Origin: Prevotella heparinolytica
GTDB lineage: Bacteria; Bacteroidota; Bacteroidia; Bacteroidales; Bacteroidaceae
DNA: 64,000 nucleotides
Reading direction: 5' to 3'
Assembly: GCF_004342845.1 (NCBI RefSeq)
Contig: NZ_SLXB01000007.1
Coordinates: 62,001 to 126,000, forward strand
Part shown: positions 8,215 through 18,634 of the stretch, in pieces
Layout of the letters: every line of letters begins with the position of its first letter
Position numbering within the stretch: position 1 is the stretch's first letter
Notes under the pieces: generated by a model
Told to the model about the DNA's origin: nothing
Seen by the model: only the letters and a program-made list of their open reading frames with translations
The model's database searches: none
Made by a program: the position numbers and the translations under genes

Positions 8215-8333
8215 ATGCTGTAAAACGTGTGATTTGTGCGCTTGTTTATTCAGAAATAATGGGCGGATGCCGGAAAGATCTGCCAGTTGCATGTACGTCC
8301 TCTCGGTTTATTTTCCTGCATATGCCACTTCAT

Positions 8334-8498
8334 CTTCCTTCAGGTGTGGGCTTACCTTCTCTAAAGTGTGAGTATAGCTGTTCCGAAGTGTGGGCTTATG
8401 CCCGCTGAAGTGTGGGGTTACGTCCGCTCAAGTGTGGGATTATGTCCGTTCAAGTGTGGGCTTACGTTTCTTCGTATGCGGGGTTAGCTTTGTATAAG
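8334..8498 (+). repeat. Seven-unit 22-bp phased array, GTGTGGG cores on the plus strand
   Basis: GTGTGGG-type cores start at 8344, 8366, 8388, 8410, 8432, 8454 and 8476, each exactly 22 bp apart. The core is roughly AAGTGTGGGNTTA; the other ten bases vary. The last unit is degenerate (ATGCGGG). The period is not a multiple of three, so a coding repeat is excluded. It lies after the ppdK terminator and before the ATP synthase promoter. Confidence 0.9.
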
Positions 8499-8650
8499 AA
8501 TAAAAGACTGAGTGACTTTGAGTTACGAACTTCTCTGTTTGTAGGCGTGTAATGTCGCAAATTTGTTCCATTTGTAGTAATAATTGTTCAATATAGGTTT
8601 TTTTATATAAAAAAAGCATTGGTATAGAACAACGAGATACAATTTGTTTC

Positions 8651-8658
8651 TACATTTG
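8651..8658 (+). promoter_or_regulatory. Promoter -7 box for the ATP synthase operon
   Basis: TACATTTG matches TAnnTTTG. It would give a leader of about 178 nt before atpD. No convincing -33 TTTG lies at the right distance. Confidence 0.55.
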
Positions 8659-8800
8659 CAAAGTTGTTTATTTAACTATTGAAGAGAACAAACGGTTAAG
8701 AGTAAACGTTTATAAGTGAAAATATTAATGTGGTTTGTGTACGGATAAACATTAAGTAATCTGCGTGTATATACGAAATCGACCACATTGCATTAGTTAG

Positions 8801-10354
<1,554 letters not shown>

Positions 10355-10431
10355 AACGTGAGTTTTTTGTTCGATGAAACTTTCCTCCGATATCGGACAT
10401 GCATAAATTGACAAACCCGTAAATAAAAAAG

Positions 10432-10674
10432 ATGAAGAGACTGCATTTGGTTATTGTGTCGCCCGAAAAGGAGCTTTTCGGGGGCGAGGTAGAAAGCGTG
10501 ACGTTGCCGGGTTCGGGCGGTTCGTTCATGATACTGCCGCAGCATGCCCCTATTGTATCGTCATTGAAAGCAGGAAAACTGACTTATGTGGTGAATGGCG
10601 AGGAGCATGAATCGCTGATTCAAGGCGGTTTCGTTGAAATGAACAATAACAGAGTCACTGTCTGTATAGAGTGA
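10432..10674 (+). CDS. atpC: ATP synthase F1 subunit epsilon, short form
   Basis: Rotor subunit joining gamma to the c-ring. The 80 residues cover only the N-terminal beta-sandwich: LHLVIVSPEKELFGGEVESVTLPGSGGSFMILPQHAP at the start and VTVCIE at the end. The C-terminal two-helix domain, which makes up the last 45 or so residues of typical 130-140-residue epsilon and can inhibit ATP hydrolysis, is absent. The reading frame ends cleanly, and similarly short epsilons occur in the Bacteroidetes/Chlorobi group, so this looks natural and not broken. It follows atpD by 77 bp and precedes atpB by 9 bp. Confidence 0.93.
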   Translation: MKRLHLVIVSPEKELFGGEVESVTLPGSGGSFMILPQHAPIVSSLKAGKLTYVVNGEEHESLIQGGFVEMNNNRVTVCIE

Positions 10675-10683
10675 AGAAAGGGA

Positions 10684-11877
10684 ATGAAAAGGATGAAACA
10701 AAAGCATACTATGTTTTTTATCGGCCTGTTTGTGCTGATGGGGTTGTTGACCTCCGTCGGCATGCATGCCGATAGCATCGCCGTACATCATCCGGTTACT
10801 GCCGCCATACAGGGCGGAGGCGACGGGACGGTTCCGGCAGAGAAGAAAAGCGGAATGGACGTGAAAAAGATTGTCTTCGGACATATCGGCGATGCTTATG
10901 AATGGCATATCACGACTTGGGGCAAGAGGCATATCACCATTCCGTTGCCTGTCATCGTATACAGCCGGATGTCGGGATGGCACGTCTTCTCATCCGCCCG
11001 GTTGGAAGAGAACGGAGGTAGCTACGACGGATTGTCGATTGCTCCGGAGGGAAGCCGATTCGAAGGCAAATTGGTGGAGCATGACACGGCGGGAAATGAA
11101 GTTCGTCCGTGGGATTTCTCCATAACCAAGGTTGTATTTGCTTTGATAATCAACAGTGTGTTGCTGCTCGTCATCATCCTGAGCGTGGCTCGTTGGTATC
11201 GCAGGCATCCTCAAGGCAGTGCCGTTCCCGGAGGCTTTGTCGGTTTCATGGAGATGTTCATTATGATGGTGAACGACGATGTCATCAAGGGGTGCGTAGG
11301 GCCCAACTATCGTAAGTTCTCTCCTTATCTTCTGACGGCTTTCTTCTTTATATTCATCAACAACCTGATGGGACTGGTGCCTTTCTTTCCCGGCGGAGCC
11401 AATGTGACGGGAAACATTGCCGTTACTATGATTCTGGCTCTTTGCACTTTCTTTGTCGTCAATGTATTCGGAACAAAGGCTTACTGGAAAGATATATTCT
11501 GGCCCGATGTGCCTTGGTGGTTGAAAGTCCCTTTCCCGATGATGCCCATGATAGAGTTGTTCGGTATCTTCACCAAGCCTTTTGCCCTGATGATTCGTCT
11601 GTTTGCCAACATGCTTGCCGGACACATGGCGATGCTGGTGCTGACATCTCTTATCTTTATTTCGGCAAGCATGGGGCCGGTACTGAACGGTTCGCTGACG
11701 GTGGCTTCAGTTTTGTTCAATATCTTCATGAATGCTCTGGAGTTGCTGGTTGCTTTTATCCAAGCTTATGTGTTCACCATGCTTTCCGCGGTGTTCATCG
11801 GCTTGGCGCAAGTGGAGGGACATGAAGAGAAGAAGGAGACGTCACTCCCCGAACATGTAGATGTAGAAATGAAATAG
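10684..11877 (+). CDS. atpB: ATP synthase Fo subunit a, with signal peptide and extracytoplasmic N-domain
   Basis: Proton-channel subunit. The C-terminal 250 residues are the usual multi-helix a subunit, with the essential arginine in the MIRLFANMLAGHMAM helix. Before it lie about 150 extra residues: a signal-peptide-like start (hydrophobic run FFIGLFVLMGLLTSVG), then a polar segment with short beta-like stretches (HITIPLPVIVYSRMSGWHVF), then the first helix at about residue 152. The total of 397 residues compares with about 270 in E. coli. The topology suggests a periplasmic N-domain whose role is unknown. Either of two close ATGs (10684, 10693) could start the protein. Confidence 0.95.
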   Translation: MKRMKQKHTMFFIGLFVLMGLLTSVGMHADSIAVHHPVTAAIQGGGDGTVPAEKKSGMDVKKIVFGHIGDAYEWHITTWGKRHITIPLPVIVYSRMSGWHVFSSARLEENGGSYDGLSIAPEGSRFEGKLVEHDTAGNEVRPWDFSITKVVFALIINSVLLLVIILSVARWYRRHPQGSAVPGGFVGFMEMFIMMVNDDVIKGCVGPNYRKFSPYLLTAFFFIFINNLMGLVPFFPGGANVTGNIAVTMILALCTFFVVNVFGTKAYWKDIFWPDVPWWLKVPFPMMPMIELFGIFTKPFALMIRLFANMLAGHMAMLVLTSLIFISASMGPVLNGSLTVASVLFNIFMNALELLVAFIQAYVFTMLSAVFIGLAQVEGHEEKKETSLPEHVDVEMK

Positions 11878-11907
11878 AAAAGTATATAGGATTAATAAAC
11901 ATTTTAA

Positions 11908-12177
<270 letters not shown>

Positions 12178-12216
12178 TGTATAATCGGACAATAGTCTAA
12201 AGCATAAAAAAAGATT

Positions 12217-12723
12217 ATGTCATTGTTATTACCGGATAGTGGTTTGCTGTTTTGGATGTTCCTTTCGTTCGGGGTGGTGTTTGTCGTGCTTGCCAAATAC
12301 GGTTTTCCCATCATTACCAATATGGTGGAAGAGCGTAAAGCCTACATAGACCACTCTTTGGAAATGGCCCGCGAGGCAAATGTTCGGCTTGCCGAACTGA
12401 AAGCGGAGAGCGAAGCCTTGGTTGCCGCTGCCAACAAAGAACAGGGACGCATCTTGCGGGAGGCCATGCATGAGCGCGATAAGATTATTGTCGAGGCGCA
12501 CAAGCAGGCGGAAGTTGTTGCCCAAAAAGAGCTGGACGAGGCGAAAAGGCAAATACGCCAAGAGAAGGAAGAGGCTATTCTTGATATCCGCCGTCAAGTA
12601 GCCGTTATGTCAGTAGACATTGCTGAGAAAATTCTTCGGAAAAACCTGAATGAAAGGGATGAGCAGATGGGGCTGATTGACCGGATGTTGAACGAAGTGC
12701 TGGCGGCAAGCAAGAACAATTAA
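12217..12723 (+). CDS. atpF: ATP synthase Fo subunit b
   Basis: Peripheral stalk that holds F1 against Fo. The 168 residues comprise one N-terminal membrane helix ([21 protein letters not shown]) followed by a long charged helix, with heptad-like Glu/Ala/Lys residues up to the C-terminus. It is encoded 39 bp after atpE and 12 bp before atpH, and a single b gene suggests a homodimer. Confidence 0.95.
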   Translation: MSLLLPDSGLLFWMFLSFGVVFVVLAKYGFPIITNMVEERKAYIDHSLEMAREANVRLAELKAESEALVAAANKEQGRILREAMHERDKIIVEAHKQAEVVAQKELDEAKRQIRQEKEEAILDIRRQVAVMSVDIAEKILRKNLNERDEQMGLIDRMLNEVLAASKNN

Positions 12724-12735
12724 AGTGGCTGAAAA

Positions 12736-13296
12736 ATGGATATAGGAATCATTTCGATGCGCTATGCAAAAGCATTGATGGAATATGCCAAGGGCACGGG
12801 TACGGAAGATACCTTATACGAGAGATTCCGCATGCTCGACCGTAGTTTCAGAAAGCACCCCGATCTACGTGTGGCGTTGGATAATCCTATGCTGACAATA
12901 CGCGAAAAGTTTGCGCTTATCTGTATTGCTGCTTCGGGCGATGCTCCTGCAGAAAGAGAGTTTACGCGTTTCATCACTTTGGTGCTGAAGAACCGGCGTG
13001 AAAACTTCCTCCAGTATATTTGTCTTAGCTTTCTGAACTTGTATCGGAAAGACAAGCACATCGGTGTAGGAAGGTTGATTACAGCCGTGCCGGTTAGCCG
13101 GGCTGTATGGGAACGCATTCATGACAGTGCTTCTTCCTTGCTGCATGCCAGCATGGAGTTGCATACGGAAGTGGATCCTTCCATTGAAGGCGGTTTTATT
13201 TTCGACATCAACGATTTTCGTCTCGATGCCTGCATTGCCACCCAGCTCAAAAAGGTGAAGCAGCAATTTATTGACAAAAACAGAAGAATAGTATAA
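12736..13296 (+). CDS. atpH: ATP synthase F1 subunit delta
   Basis: Connects the b stalk to the top of alpha3-beta3. Its 186 residues carry the family N-terminus (ISMRYAKALMEYA) and the C-terminal block VDPSIEGGFIFDINDFRLDACIATQLKKVKQQF. It is divergent in the middle, as is common for delta. It is followed by an 80-bp gap containing an inverted repeat before atpA. Confidence 0.93.
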   Translation: MDIGIISMRYAKALMEYAKGTGTEDTLYERFRMLDRSFRKHPDLRVALDNPMLTIREKFALICIAASGDAPAEREFTRFITLVLKNRRENFLQYICLSFLNLYRKDKHIGVGRLITAVPVSRAVWERIHDSASSLLHASMELHTEVDPSIEGGFIFDINDFRLDACIATQLKKVKQQFIDKNRRIV

Positions 13297-13302
13297 TAAC
13301 GG

Positions 13303-13357
13303 TTAGCGATGAGTGGTCAGTGCATAGTAATGCTGTTTGGTGAGTACTCATTGCTAA
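13303..13357. repeat. Inverted repeat between atpH and atpA
   Basis: TTAGCGATGAGT at 13303-13314 pairs with ACTCATTGCTAA at 13346-13357 (12 bp, one G-T pair), with 31 bp between. It fills most of the 80-bp gap inside the operon. No U-tract follows, so it is more likely a processing or stability hairpin than a terminator; that role is inference. Confidence 0.55.
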
Positions 13358-13376
13358 TCAATTAAAGACAGAAAAC

Positions 13377-14963
13377 ATGGTTTCTGAAAATATAAAAGCA
13401 AGCGAAGTATCCGATATTCTTCGACGTCAGCTCGAAGGTATCGACACCCGCGTGCAACTGGACGAGATTGGCACAGTGTTGCAAGTCAGTGACGGTGTGG
13501 CGCGTATCTACGGCCTACGCAATGCCGAAGCAAACGAGTTGCTTGAGTTTGATAACGGCGTCAAAGCCATTGTAATGAACCTTGAGGAAGATAATGTAGG
13601 CGCTGTATTGCTTGGCCCTACGGACAAGATAAAAGAAGGTTTCGTCGTGAAGCGTACCAAGCGCATTGCTTCCATCATGGTAGGAGAGAGTATGCTGGGG
13701 CGTGTGATAGACCCATTGGGAGCACCACTCGACGGTAAGGGGGCAGTAGGAGGAGAACTCTGTGAAATGCCGTTGGAGCGTAAAGCGCCGGGAGTCATCT
13801 TCCGTCAGCCGGTAAATCGGCCGTTGCAGACGGGGTTGAAGGCGGTAGACGCCATGATACCCATAGGGCGCGGACAGCGAGAGTTGATTATCGGCGACCG
13901 TCAAACCGGTAAAACGGCGATTGCCATCGACACCATCATCAATCAGCGTGCCAATTTTGAGGCAGGCGACCCGGTTTATTGCATCTATGTAGCCATTGGT
14001 CAGAAAGGTTCTACGGTGGCTTCTATTGTAAACACATTGCGCCAATACGGTGCCATGGACTATACCATTGTAGTGGCTGCTACGGCGGGCGACCCGGCTG
14101 CGTTACAGTATTATGCTCCTTTTGCGGGTGCTGCCATAGGCGAATATTTTCGTGATACGGGACGCCATGCGTTGGTGGTATACGACGACTTGTCCAAACA
14201 GGCCGTCGCCTATCGCGAGGTGTCTCTGATTCTGCGCCGTCCGTCAGGGCGCGAGGCTTATCCGGGCGATATTTTCTATCTGCACTCTCGTTTGCTGGAA
14301 CGTGCTGCAAAGATTATCAGTCAGGAAGAAGTGGCTCGTGAAATGAACGACCTGCCCGACAGTCTGAGAGGTAAGGTAAAAGGCGGCGGCTCGCTGACCG
14401 CATTACCCATCATCGAGACTCAGGCCGGAGATGTTTCTGCCTATATTCCTACAAATGTGATTTCCATTACCGACGGACAGATATTCCTCGACTCGAATCT
14501 TTTTAATCAGGGTAACCGTCCGGCCATCGACGTCGGCATTTCGGTGAGTCGTGTAGGAGGTAACGCGCAGATAAAGGCGATGAAGAAAGTGGCCGGTACG
14601 CTGAAGATTGATCAGGCGCAATACCGTGAATTGGAAGCGTTTACCAAATTTAGCGGTGACATGGATCCTGTGACTGCATTGACCATTGACAAAGGGCAGA
14701 AGAACAAGCGTCTGCTGGTGCAACCTCAGTATGCTCCCATGCCCGTAGAGAAGCAGGTGGCCGTTCTTTATTGTGGCACACACGGTTTGCTGAAGAACGT
14801 TCCTTTGGATAAAGTTAGCGAATTTGAACGTGCTTTTCTCGAATCGCTTGAGATGAACTATCGTGCGGAGGTGCTTGATGTCTTGAAAACCGGTGCCATC
14901 AACGATGATATCTGCCAGAAGATGGAAGAAACGGCCGAGATGGTTGCAAGGCAATTTATGTAA
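13377..14963 (+). CDS. atpA: ATP synthase F1 subunit alpha
   Basis: Non-catalytic nucleotide-binding subunit of F1. Its 528 residues contain Walker [19 protein letters not shown], the [12 protein letters not shown] block, the [44 protein letters not shown] signature region, and the arginine finger region [20 protein letters not shown]. The N-terminal helix ([20 protein letters not shown]) that binds delta is present. Normal length, no anomalies. Confidence 0.98.
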   Translation: MVSENIKASEVSDILRRQLEGIDTRVQLDEIGTVLQVSDGVARIYGLRNAEANELLEFDNGVKAIVMNLEEDNVGAVLLGPTDKIKEGFVVKRTKRIASIMVGESMLGRVIDPLGAPLDGKGAVGGELCEMPLERKAPGVIFRQPVNRPLQTGLKAVDAMIPIGRGQRELIIGDRQTGKTAIAIDTIINQRANFEAGDPVYCIYVAIGQKGSTVASIVNTLRQYGAMDYTIVVAATAGDPAALQYYAPFAGAAIGEYFRDTGRHALVVYDDLSKQAVAYREVSLILRRPSGREAYPGDIFYLHSRLLERAAKIISQEEVAREMNDLPDSLRGKVKGGGSLTALPIIETQAGDVSAYIPTNVISITDGQIFLDSNLFNQGNRPAIDVGISVSRVGGNAQIKAMKKVAGTLKIDQAQYRELEAFTKFSGDMDPVTALTIDKGQKNKRLLVQPQYAPMPVEKQVAVLYCGTHGLLKNVPLDKVSEFERAFLESLEMNYRAEVLDVLKTGAINDDICQKMEETAEMVARQFM

Positions 14964-14981
14964 TGAAATCGTAAGACAGAT

Positions 14982-15875
14982 ATGGCTTCACTGAAAGAGG
15001 TAAAAAACAGAATAAGTTCCGTCAAGAGTACACGCCAGATAACATCGGCGATGAAGATGGTGGCTTCCGCCAAATTGCACAAAGCGCAAGGACGGATTGA
15101 GAATATGCTGCCTTATCAACGGAAGCTGAATGAGATTCTAACCAACTTCCTGCGTACGGACGCTTCGTTTGAGTCGCCTTATACGGAGAAGAGGACCGTG
15201 GAACGGGTAGCAATTGTCGTGTTCTCGTCCAATACTTCTTTGTGCGGCTCTTTCAATTCGAATGTGGTGAAGATGCTGGAACGGATGTTGGAAAGTTATC
15301 AGTCGCTGGGAAGAGAAAACATACTGATATATCCCGTAGGGAAAAAAATAGAAGAGGCTGTCAAGAAGATGGGATACGAGCCGCAAGGCAGTTACCGGTC
15401 GATGGCCGACAAGCCTTCGTATACAGAGGCTTATGAATTGGCGGGAAAGCTGATGCAGGAGTTTGTGAGAAGAAACATCGATCATGTGGAGCTGATTTAC
15501 CACCACTTCAAGTCGATGGGAACGCAAGAATTGCTTTGCGAGAATTATCTGCCCATCGATCTTAGCCGAGTGGCGGAAGAAGCAAAGCTCGATACTGCTG
15601 CCGAGAATATCCGTAGCTTCAATAATGACTATATCGTAGAACCTTCCGTTGACGGGCTGATTGCCGAGCTTCTACCCAAAGTGTTGAGCCAGAAGTTATT
15701 TACGGTGCTTCTCGACTCCAACACCTCCGAGCATGCCGCCCGTATGCTTGCCATGCAGGCAGCAACGGATAATGCCAATGATTTGATTCAGGATTTAACA
15801 AAACAGTACAACAAAAGCCGTCAGCAAGCCATAACCAATGAACTACTCGACATTGTTGGCGGCAGCTTGAAGTAG
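14982..15875 (+). CDS. atpG: ATP synthase F1 subunit gamma
   Basis: Central rotor shaft. The N-terminal helix ASLKEVKNRISSVKSTRQIT and the C-terminal helix with AMQAATDNANDLIQDLTKQYNKSRQQAITNE, the two ends that form the coiled coil inside alpha3-beta3, are both clear. 297 residues, normal length. It is the last gene of the operon, 18 bp after atpA. No obvious terminator follows in the 168 bp before the helicase gene. Confidence 0.97.
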   Translation: MASLKEVKNRISSVKSTRQITSAMKMVASAKLHKAQGRIENMLPYQRKLNEILTNFLRTDASFESPYTEKRTVERVAIVVFSSNTSLCGSFNSNVVKMLERMLESYQSLGRENILIYPVGKKIEEAVKKMGYEPQGSYRSMADKPSYTEAYELAGKLMQEFVRRNIDHVELIYHHFKSMGTQELLCENYLPIDLSRVAEEAKLDTAAENIRSFNNDYIVEPSVDGLIAELLPKVLSQKLFTVLLDSNTSEHAARMLAMQAATDNANDLIQDLTKQYNKSRQQAITNELLDIVGGSLK

Positions 15876-15950
15876 TGGATTATCGGCTTTTACGGAGAGG
15901 CGCCCGGAAACAAAAGCGGCAATGAAAGACAAGGATAATGAAATAATCTT

Positions 15951-15958
15951 TATCTTTG
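15951..15958 (+). promoter_or_regulatory. Promoter -7 box for the PIF1-like helicase gene
   Basis: TATCTTTG matches TAnnTTTG, with a leader of about 80 nt to the ATG at 16044. Confidence 0.6.
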
Positions 15959-16043
15959 CCCTATTGTGAAAGCATAACAATAGATGAAATCCGCCGATAT
16001 CGATAACGAGAAGGAGCGGATTAGTTGAAAAAAGAGCATTTCA

Positions 16044-18269
16044 ATGGAGCAAAATTCAGAATTGGCGCTTGCATGGCAATTAATAGAAAGTACCGGTACT
16101 CACCTTTTCCTGACCGGTAAGGCCGGTACCGGTAAAACCACTTTTCTGAGAAAACTGAAGTCCGAAAGTCCGAAACGGATGATTGTATTGGCCCCAACGG
16201 GGATTGCCGCAATCAATGCCGGCGGGATGACGATTCATTCTTTCTTCCAGATACCTTTCGCCCCTTATGTTCCTGAGAGTTCGTTCAGTGCGGATGGCAA
16301 AGTCACATACCGTTTTCGCTACGGTAAAGAGAAGATAAACATAATCCGCAGCATCGATTTGCTGGTGATTGACGAAATCAGCATGGTGCGTGCCGACTTA
16401 CTCGACTCGGTGGATGCGGTGTTGAGGCGCTTCCGCGACAGGAGCAAACCTTTCGGAGGAGTGCAACTGTTGATGATTGGCGACCTTCGGCAACTTTCTC
16501 CCGTTGTAAAGGAAGAAGAGTGGCAGATGCTGAGCAAATATTACGATACCCCTTACTTCTTTTCCAGCCAAGCTCTGAAGCAGACGGAATATTGTGCCAT
16601 TGAGTTACGGAAAGTATATCGGCAGAATGACGAAGCATTTCTTGAACTGCTGAACCGCATCCGCGAGAACCGTTGCGACAGTCAGGTGCTGGAAGCCTTG
16701 AATCGTCGCTATATGCCCGGATTCGAACCTAAGAAGGAGGATGGATATATCCGTTTAGTCACTCATAACTATCAGGCTCAACGAATCAACGACCATGAAT
16801 TGGCGCAACTTCCGGGACGCTCTTATGCTTTTCGGGCCAAGATTGAGGGGAAGTTTCCCGATTATTCGTATCCCACGGACGAGGTACTGGAGTTGAAACG
16901 CGGTGCGCAGGTGATGTTCGTAAAGAACGATACTTCCGGCGAGCACCGCTATTATAACGGCATGATTGGAGAGGTGACGGCCGTTTCGGCAGGTGGAATA
17001 GAGGTGCGCAGTAAGGAAAACGACGTGCCTTTCGCTCTTCAGGAAGAGGAGTGGACAAATGCCAGATATGTGTTGGATGAGGAAACCAAAGAAATTACCG
17101 AAGCCATTGAAGGTACTTTCCGGCAATATCCGTTGAAGTTGGCTTGGGCAATTACCATCCATAAGAGTCAGGGACTGACATTTGAACGTGCGCTGATTGA
17201 TGCCAGCGCATCGTTTGCGCATGGGCAGACGTATGTGGCTTTGAGCCGTTGTAAAACTCTGGAAGGGGTGGTGCTCAGTGCACCGCTTTCGGCAAAAGCC
17301 ATCATCAGTGACAATGCGGTAAATGCCTTTATAACGGAAGCGCGCCTGAACGAACCGGACGAGAAGCGTTTCAACTCTTTGCGGCAGGCTTATTTTGAGA
17401 ACTTATTGTCGGGATTATTCGATTTTCAGTCTTTGGAACAGGCTTTGCGCAGGTATGTGCGTTTGATAGACGAACATTTGTATAAGCTTTTCCCAAAACA
17501 GTTGGCCGTCTGCAAAGAGGAGGTGGAGCGTTTTCACGAAAAGGTGACGAAGGTGGCCGCACGCTTCGGCCTCCAATATACCCGTCTGATTGCTGCTGCG
17601 GAAGATTATGCCACAGACAAGGTGCTGCACGAACGAATACACGCTGCTGCCGTTTATTTTCTGGAACAGTTGCAACCTTTGGATGTGCTGCCGGCGAACG
17701 GTGTGGTGTCTGACAATAAGGATTTGAAAAAGAAGCTTCGGAATGCGTTGGAAGAATTGGAAGATATGTATGATTTGAAGTCCGACTTGCTGCAACACAT
17801 TCTGACACACGGATTCAAAATTACGGACTACCTGAAGCAGAAAGCACTTCTTACCCTTGACGATTCGGCCTCACAAAAGAAGAAACTTCGCGGAAAGGAA
17901 GTTGCAAAGAGAGGAGAAGCGTCGTTAGAAAGCAGAGAACATCAGTTTGAGAATGGCAGAGAAAGAAAACGGGAACGGAAGCGTGAGACTGCGGTTCTCG
18001 AAGTCCCTGCCGATGTGTTGCATCCGGTGCTTTACAATCGCTTGGTGGCGTGGCGCAATGCCGAAGCTTCACAACTGGGGCTACCGGTATATACAGTCAT
18101 TCAGCAGAAGGCGATATTGGGAGTCAGTAATTTGCTTCCTTCGGATAAGGCCATGTTGATGCGTATTCCGTATTTCGGTAAGAAAAGCGTGGAGAAGTAC
18201 GGAGATATTATTTTGCAGATGGTACGCACTTATCAGAAAGAAAAAGGATTGATAGAACCGGAATTGTAA
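16044..18269 (+). CDS. PIF1-type superfamily 1 DNA helicase with C-terminal HRDC domain
   Basis: An ATP-driven 5'-3' helicase of the PIF1/RecD group. In eukaryotes this family unwinds G-quadruplexes and removes proteins from DNA. Its motifs in order are Walker A GKAGTGKTTF near 25-34, motif Ia APTGIAAINAGGMTIHSFF, Walker B LLVIDEISMV, motif III MIGDLRQLSP, and the late motifs AWAITIHKSQGLTF and YVALSRCKTL. After about residue 440 comes a lineage-specific helical region, then a basic linker and an HRDC domain (about 665-735, LYNRLVAWRNAEASQLGLP onward), the nucleic-acid-binding module known from RecQ. 741 residues. Its 3' end runs into the longest 22-bp array after 18 bp. Confidence 0.88.
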   Translation: MEQNSELALAWQLIESTGTHLFLTGKAGTGKTTFLRKLKSESPKRMIVLAPTGIAAINAGGMTIHSFFQIPFAPYVPESSFSADGKVTYRFRYGKEKINIIRSIDLLVIDEISMVRADLLDSVDAVLRRFRDRSKPFGGVQLLMIGDLRQLSPVVKEEEWQMLSKYYDTPYFFSSQALKQTEYCAIELRKVYRQNDEAFLELLNRIRENRCDSQVLEALNRRYMPGFEPKKEDGYIRLVTHNYQAQRINDHELAQLPGRSYAFRAKIEGKFPDYSYPTDEVLELKRGAQVMFVKNDTSGEHRYYNGMIGEVTAVSAGGIEVRSKENDVPFALQEEEWTNARYVLDEETKEITEAIEGTFRQYPLKLAWAITIHKSQGLTFERALIDASASFAHGQTYVALSRCKTLEGVVLSAPLSAKAIISDNAVNAFITEARLNEPDEKRFNSLRQAYFENLLSGLFDFQSLEQALRRYVRLIDEHLYKLFPKQLAVCKEEVERFHEKVTKVAARFGLQYTRLIAAAEDYATDKVLHERIHAAAVYFLEQLQPLDVLPANGVVSDNKDLKKKLRNALEELEDMYDLKSDLLQHILTHGFKITDYLKQKALLTLDDSASQKKKLRGKEVAKRGEASLESREHQFENGRERKRERKRETAVLEVPADVLHPVLYNRLVAWRNAEASQLGLPVYTVIQQKAILGVSNLLPSDKAMLMRIPYFGKKSVEKYGDIILQMVRTYQKEKGLIEPEL

Positions 18270-18277
18270 GCTTCTGT

Positions 18278-18500
18278 CTACCTTGAGGTGTGGGTTTATC
18301 TCTCCTAAGGTGTGGGCATATCTCTCCTAAAGTGTGGGCATATCTCTTCTGAAGTGTGGGCATATCTCTTCTGAAGTGTGGGCATAGCAATGCTGAGGTG
18401 TGGGCATAGAACTGCTGAAGTGTGAGGTTAGAGTTGTTAAAGTGTGGGCTTAATTTTTCTTCGGTGTAAGCTTATGCTTCTAAACATGCAAGCTTCTGAT
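18278..18500 (+). repeat. Ten-unit 22-bp phased array, GTGTGGG cores on the plus strand
   Basis: Cores start at 18288, 18310, 18332, 18354, 18376, 18398, 18420, 18442, 18464 and 18486, with no departure from 22 bp. The first six read GTGTGGG; later ones decay to GTGTGAG, GTGTGGG, GTGTAAG and ATGCAAG. Neighbouring units 4 and 5 are nearly identical, as expected if the array grows by duplication. It starts 18 bp after the helicase stop and would be in its 3' UTR. Confidence 0.92.
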
Positions 18501-18586
18501 TTATATTGATTTAGGAAAGAGGAGAGATTATCCCGCTGATTGTCTGGATACTTCTGAATTTCATTTCCATAAACGTGAAAATGCAC

Positions 18587-18619
18587 TTGTACAACTATTG
18601 AGGTAATACTTGTACAAGT
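18587..18619. repeat. Pair of TTGTACAA palindromes 23 bp apart
   Basis: TTGTACAA occurs at 18587-18594 and again at 18610-18617. The second copy extends to the perfect 12-bp palindrome ACTTGTACAAGT at 18608-18619. The same sequence type recurs in the ftsY leader (52287-52332). Confidence 0.6.
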
Positions 18620-18634
18620 GTGAAATATAGATTC

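Larger units (their letters stand above)
18270..18634. other. Convergent intergenic region filled with repeats
   Basis: 365 bp between the helicase gene (rightward) and the RmlD-like gene (leftward). It contains the ten-core 22-bp array (18278-18500) and, after about 85 bp of AT-rich DNA, a pair of palindromic TTGTACAA sites (18587-18619). No gene and no classical terminator were found. Confidence 0.75.

Noticed and set aside
8334..8498. CRISPR array
   Set aside because: The repeats are only about 12 conserved bases every 22 bp, with no room for spacers of 25-40 bp, no cas genes and gradual decay within the array. The same applies to the arrays at 18.3, 27.6 and 59.6 kb.
10432..10674. Frameshifted or truncated atpC
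   Set aside because: The frame ends naturally just before atpB, and short epsilons are known in this lineage; no lost helical domain is visible in other frames downstream.
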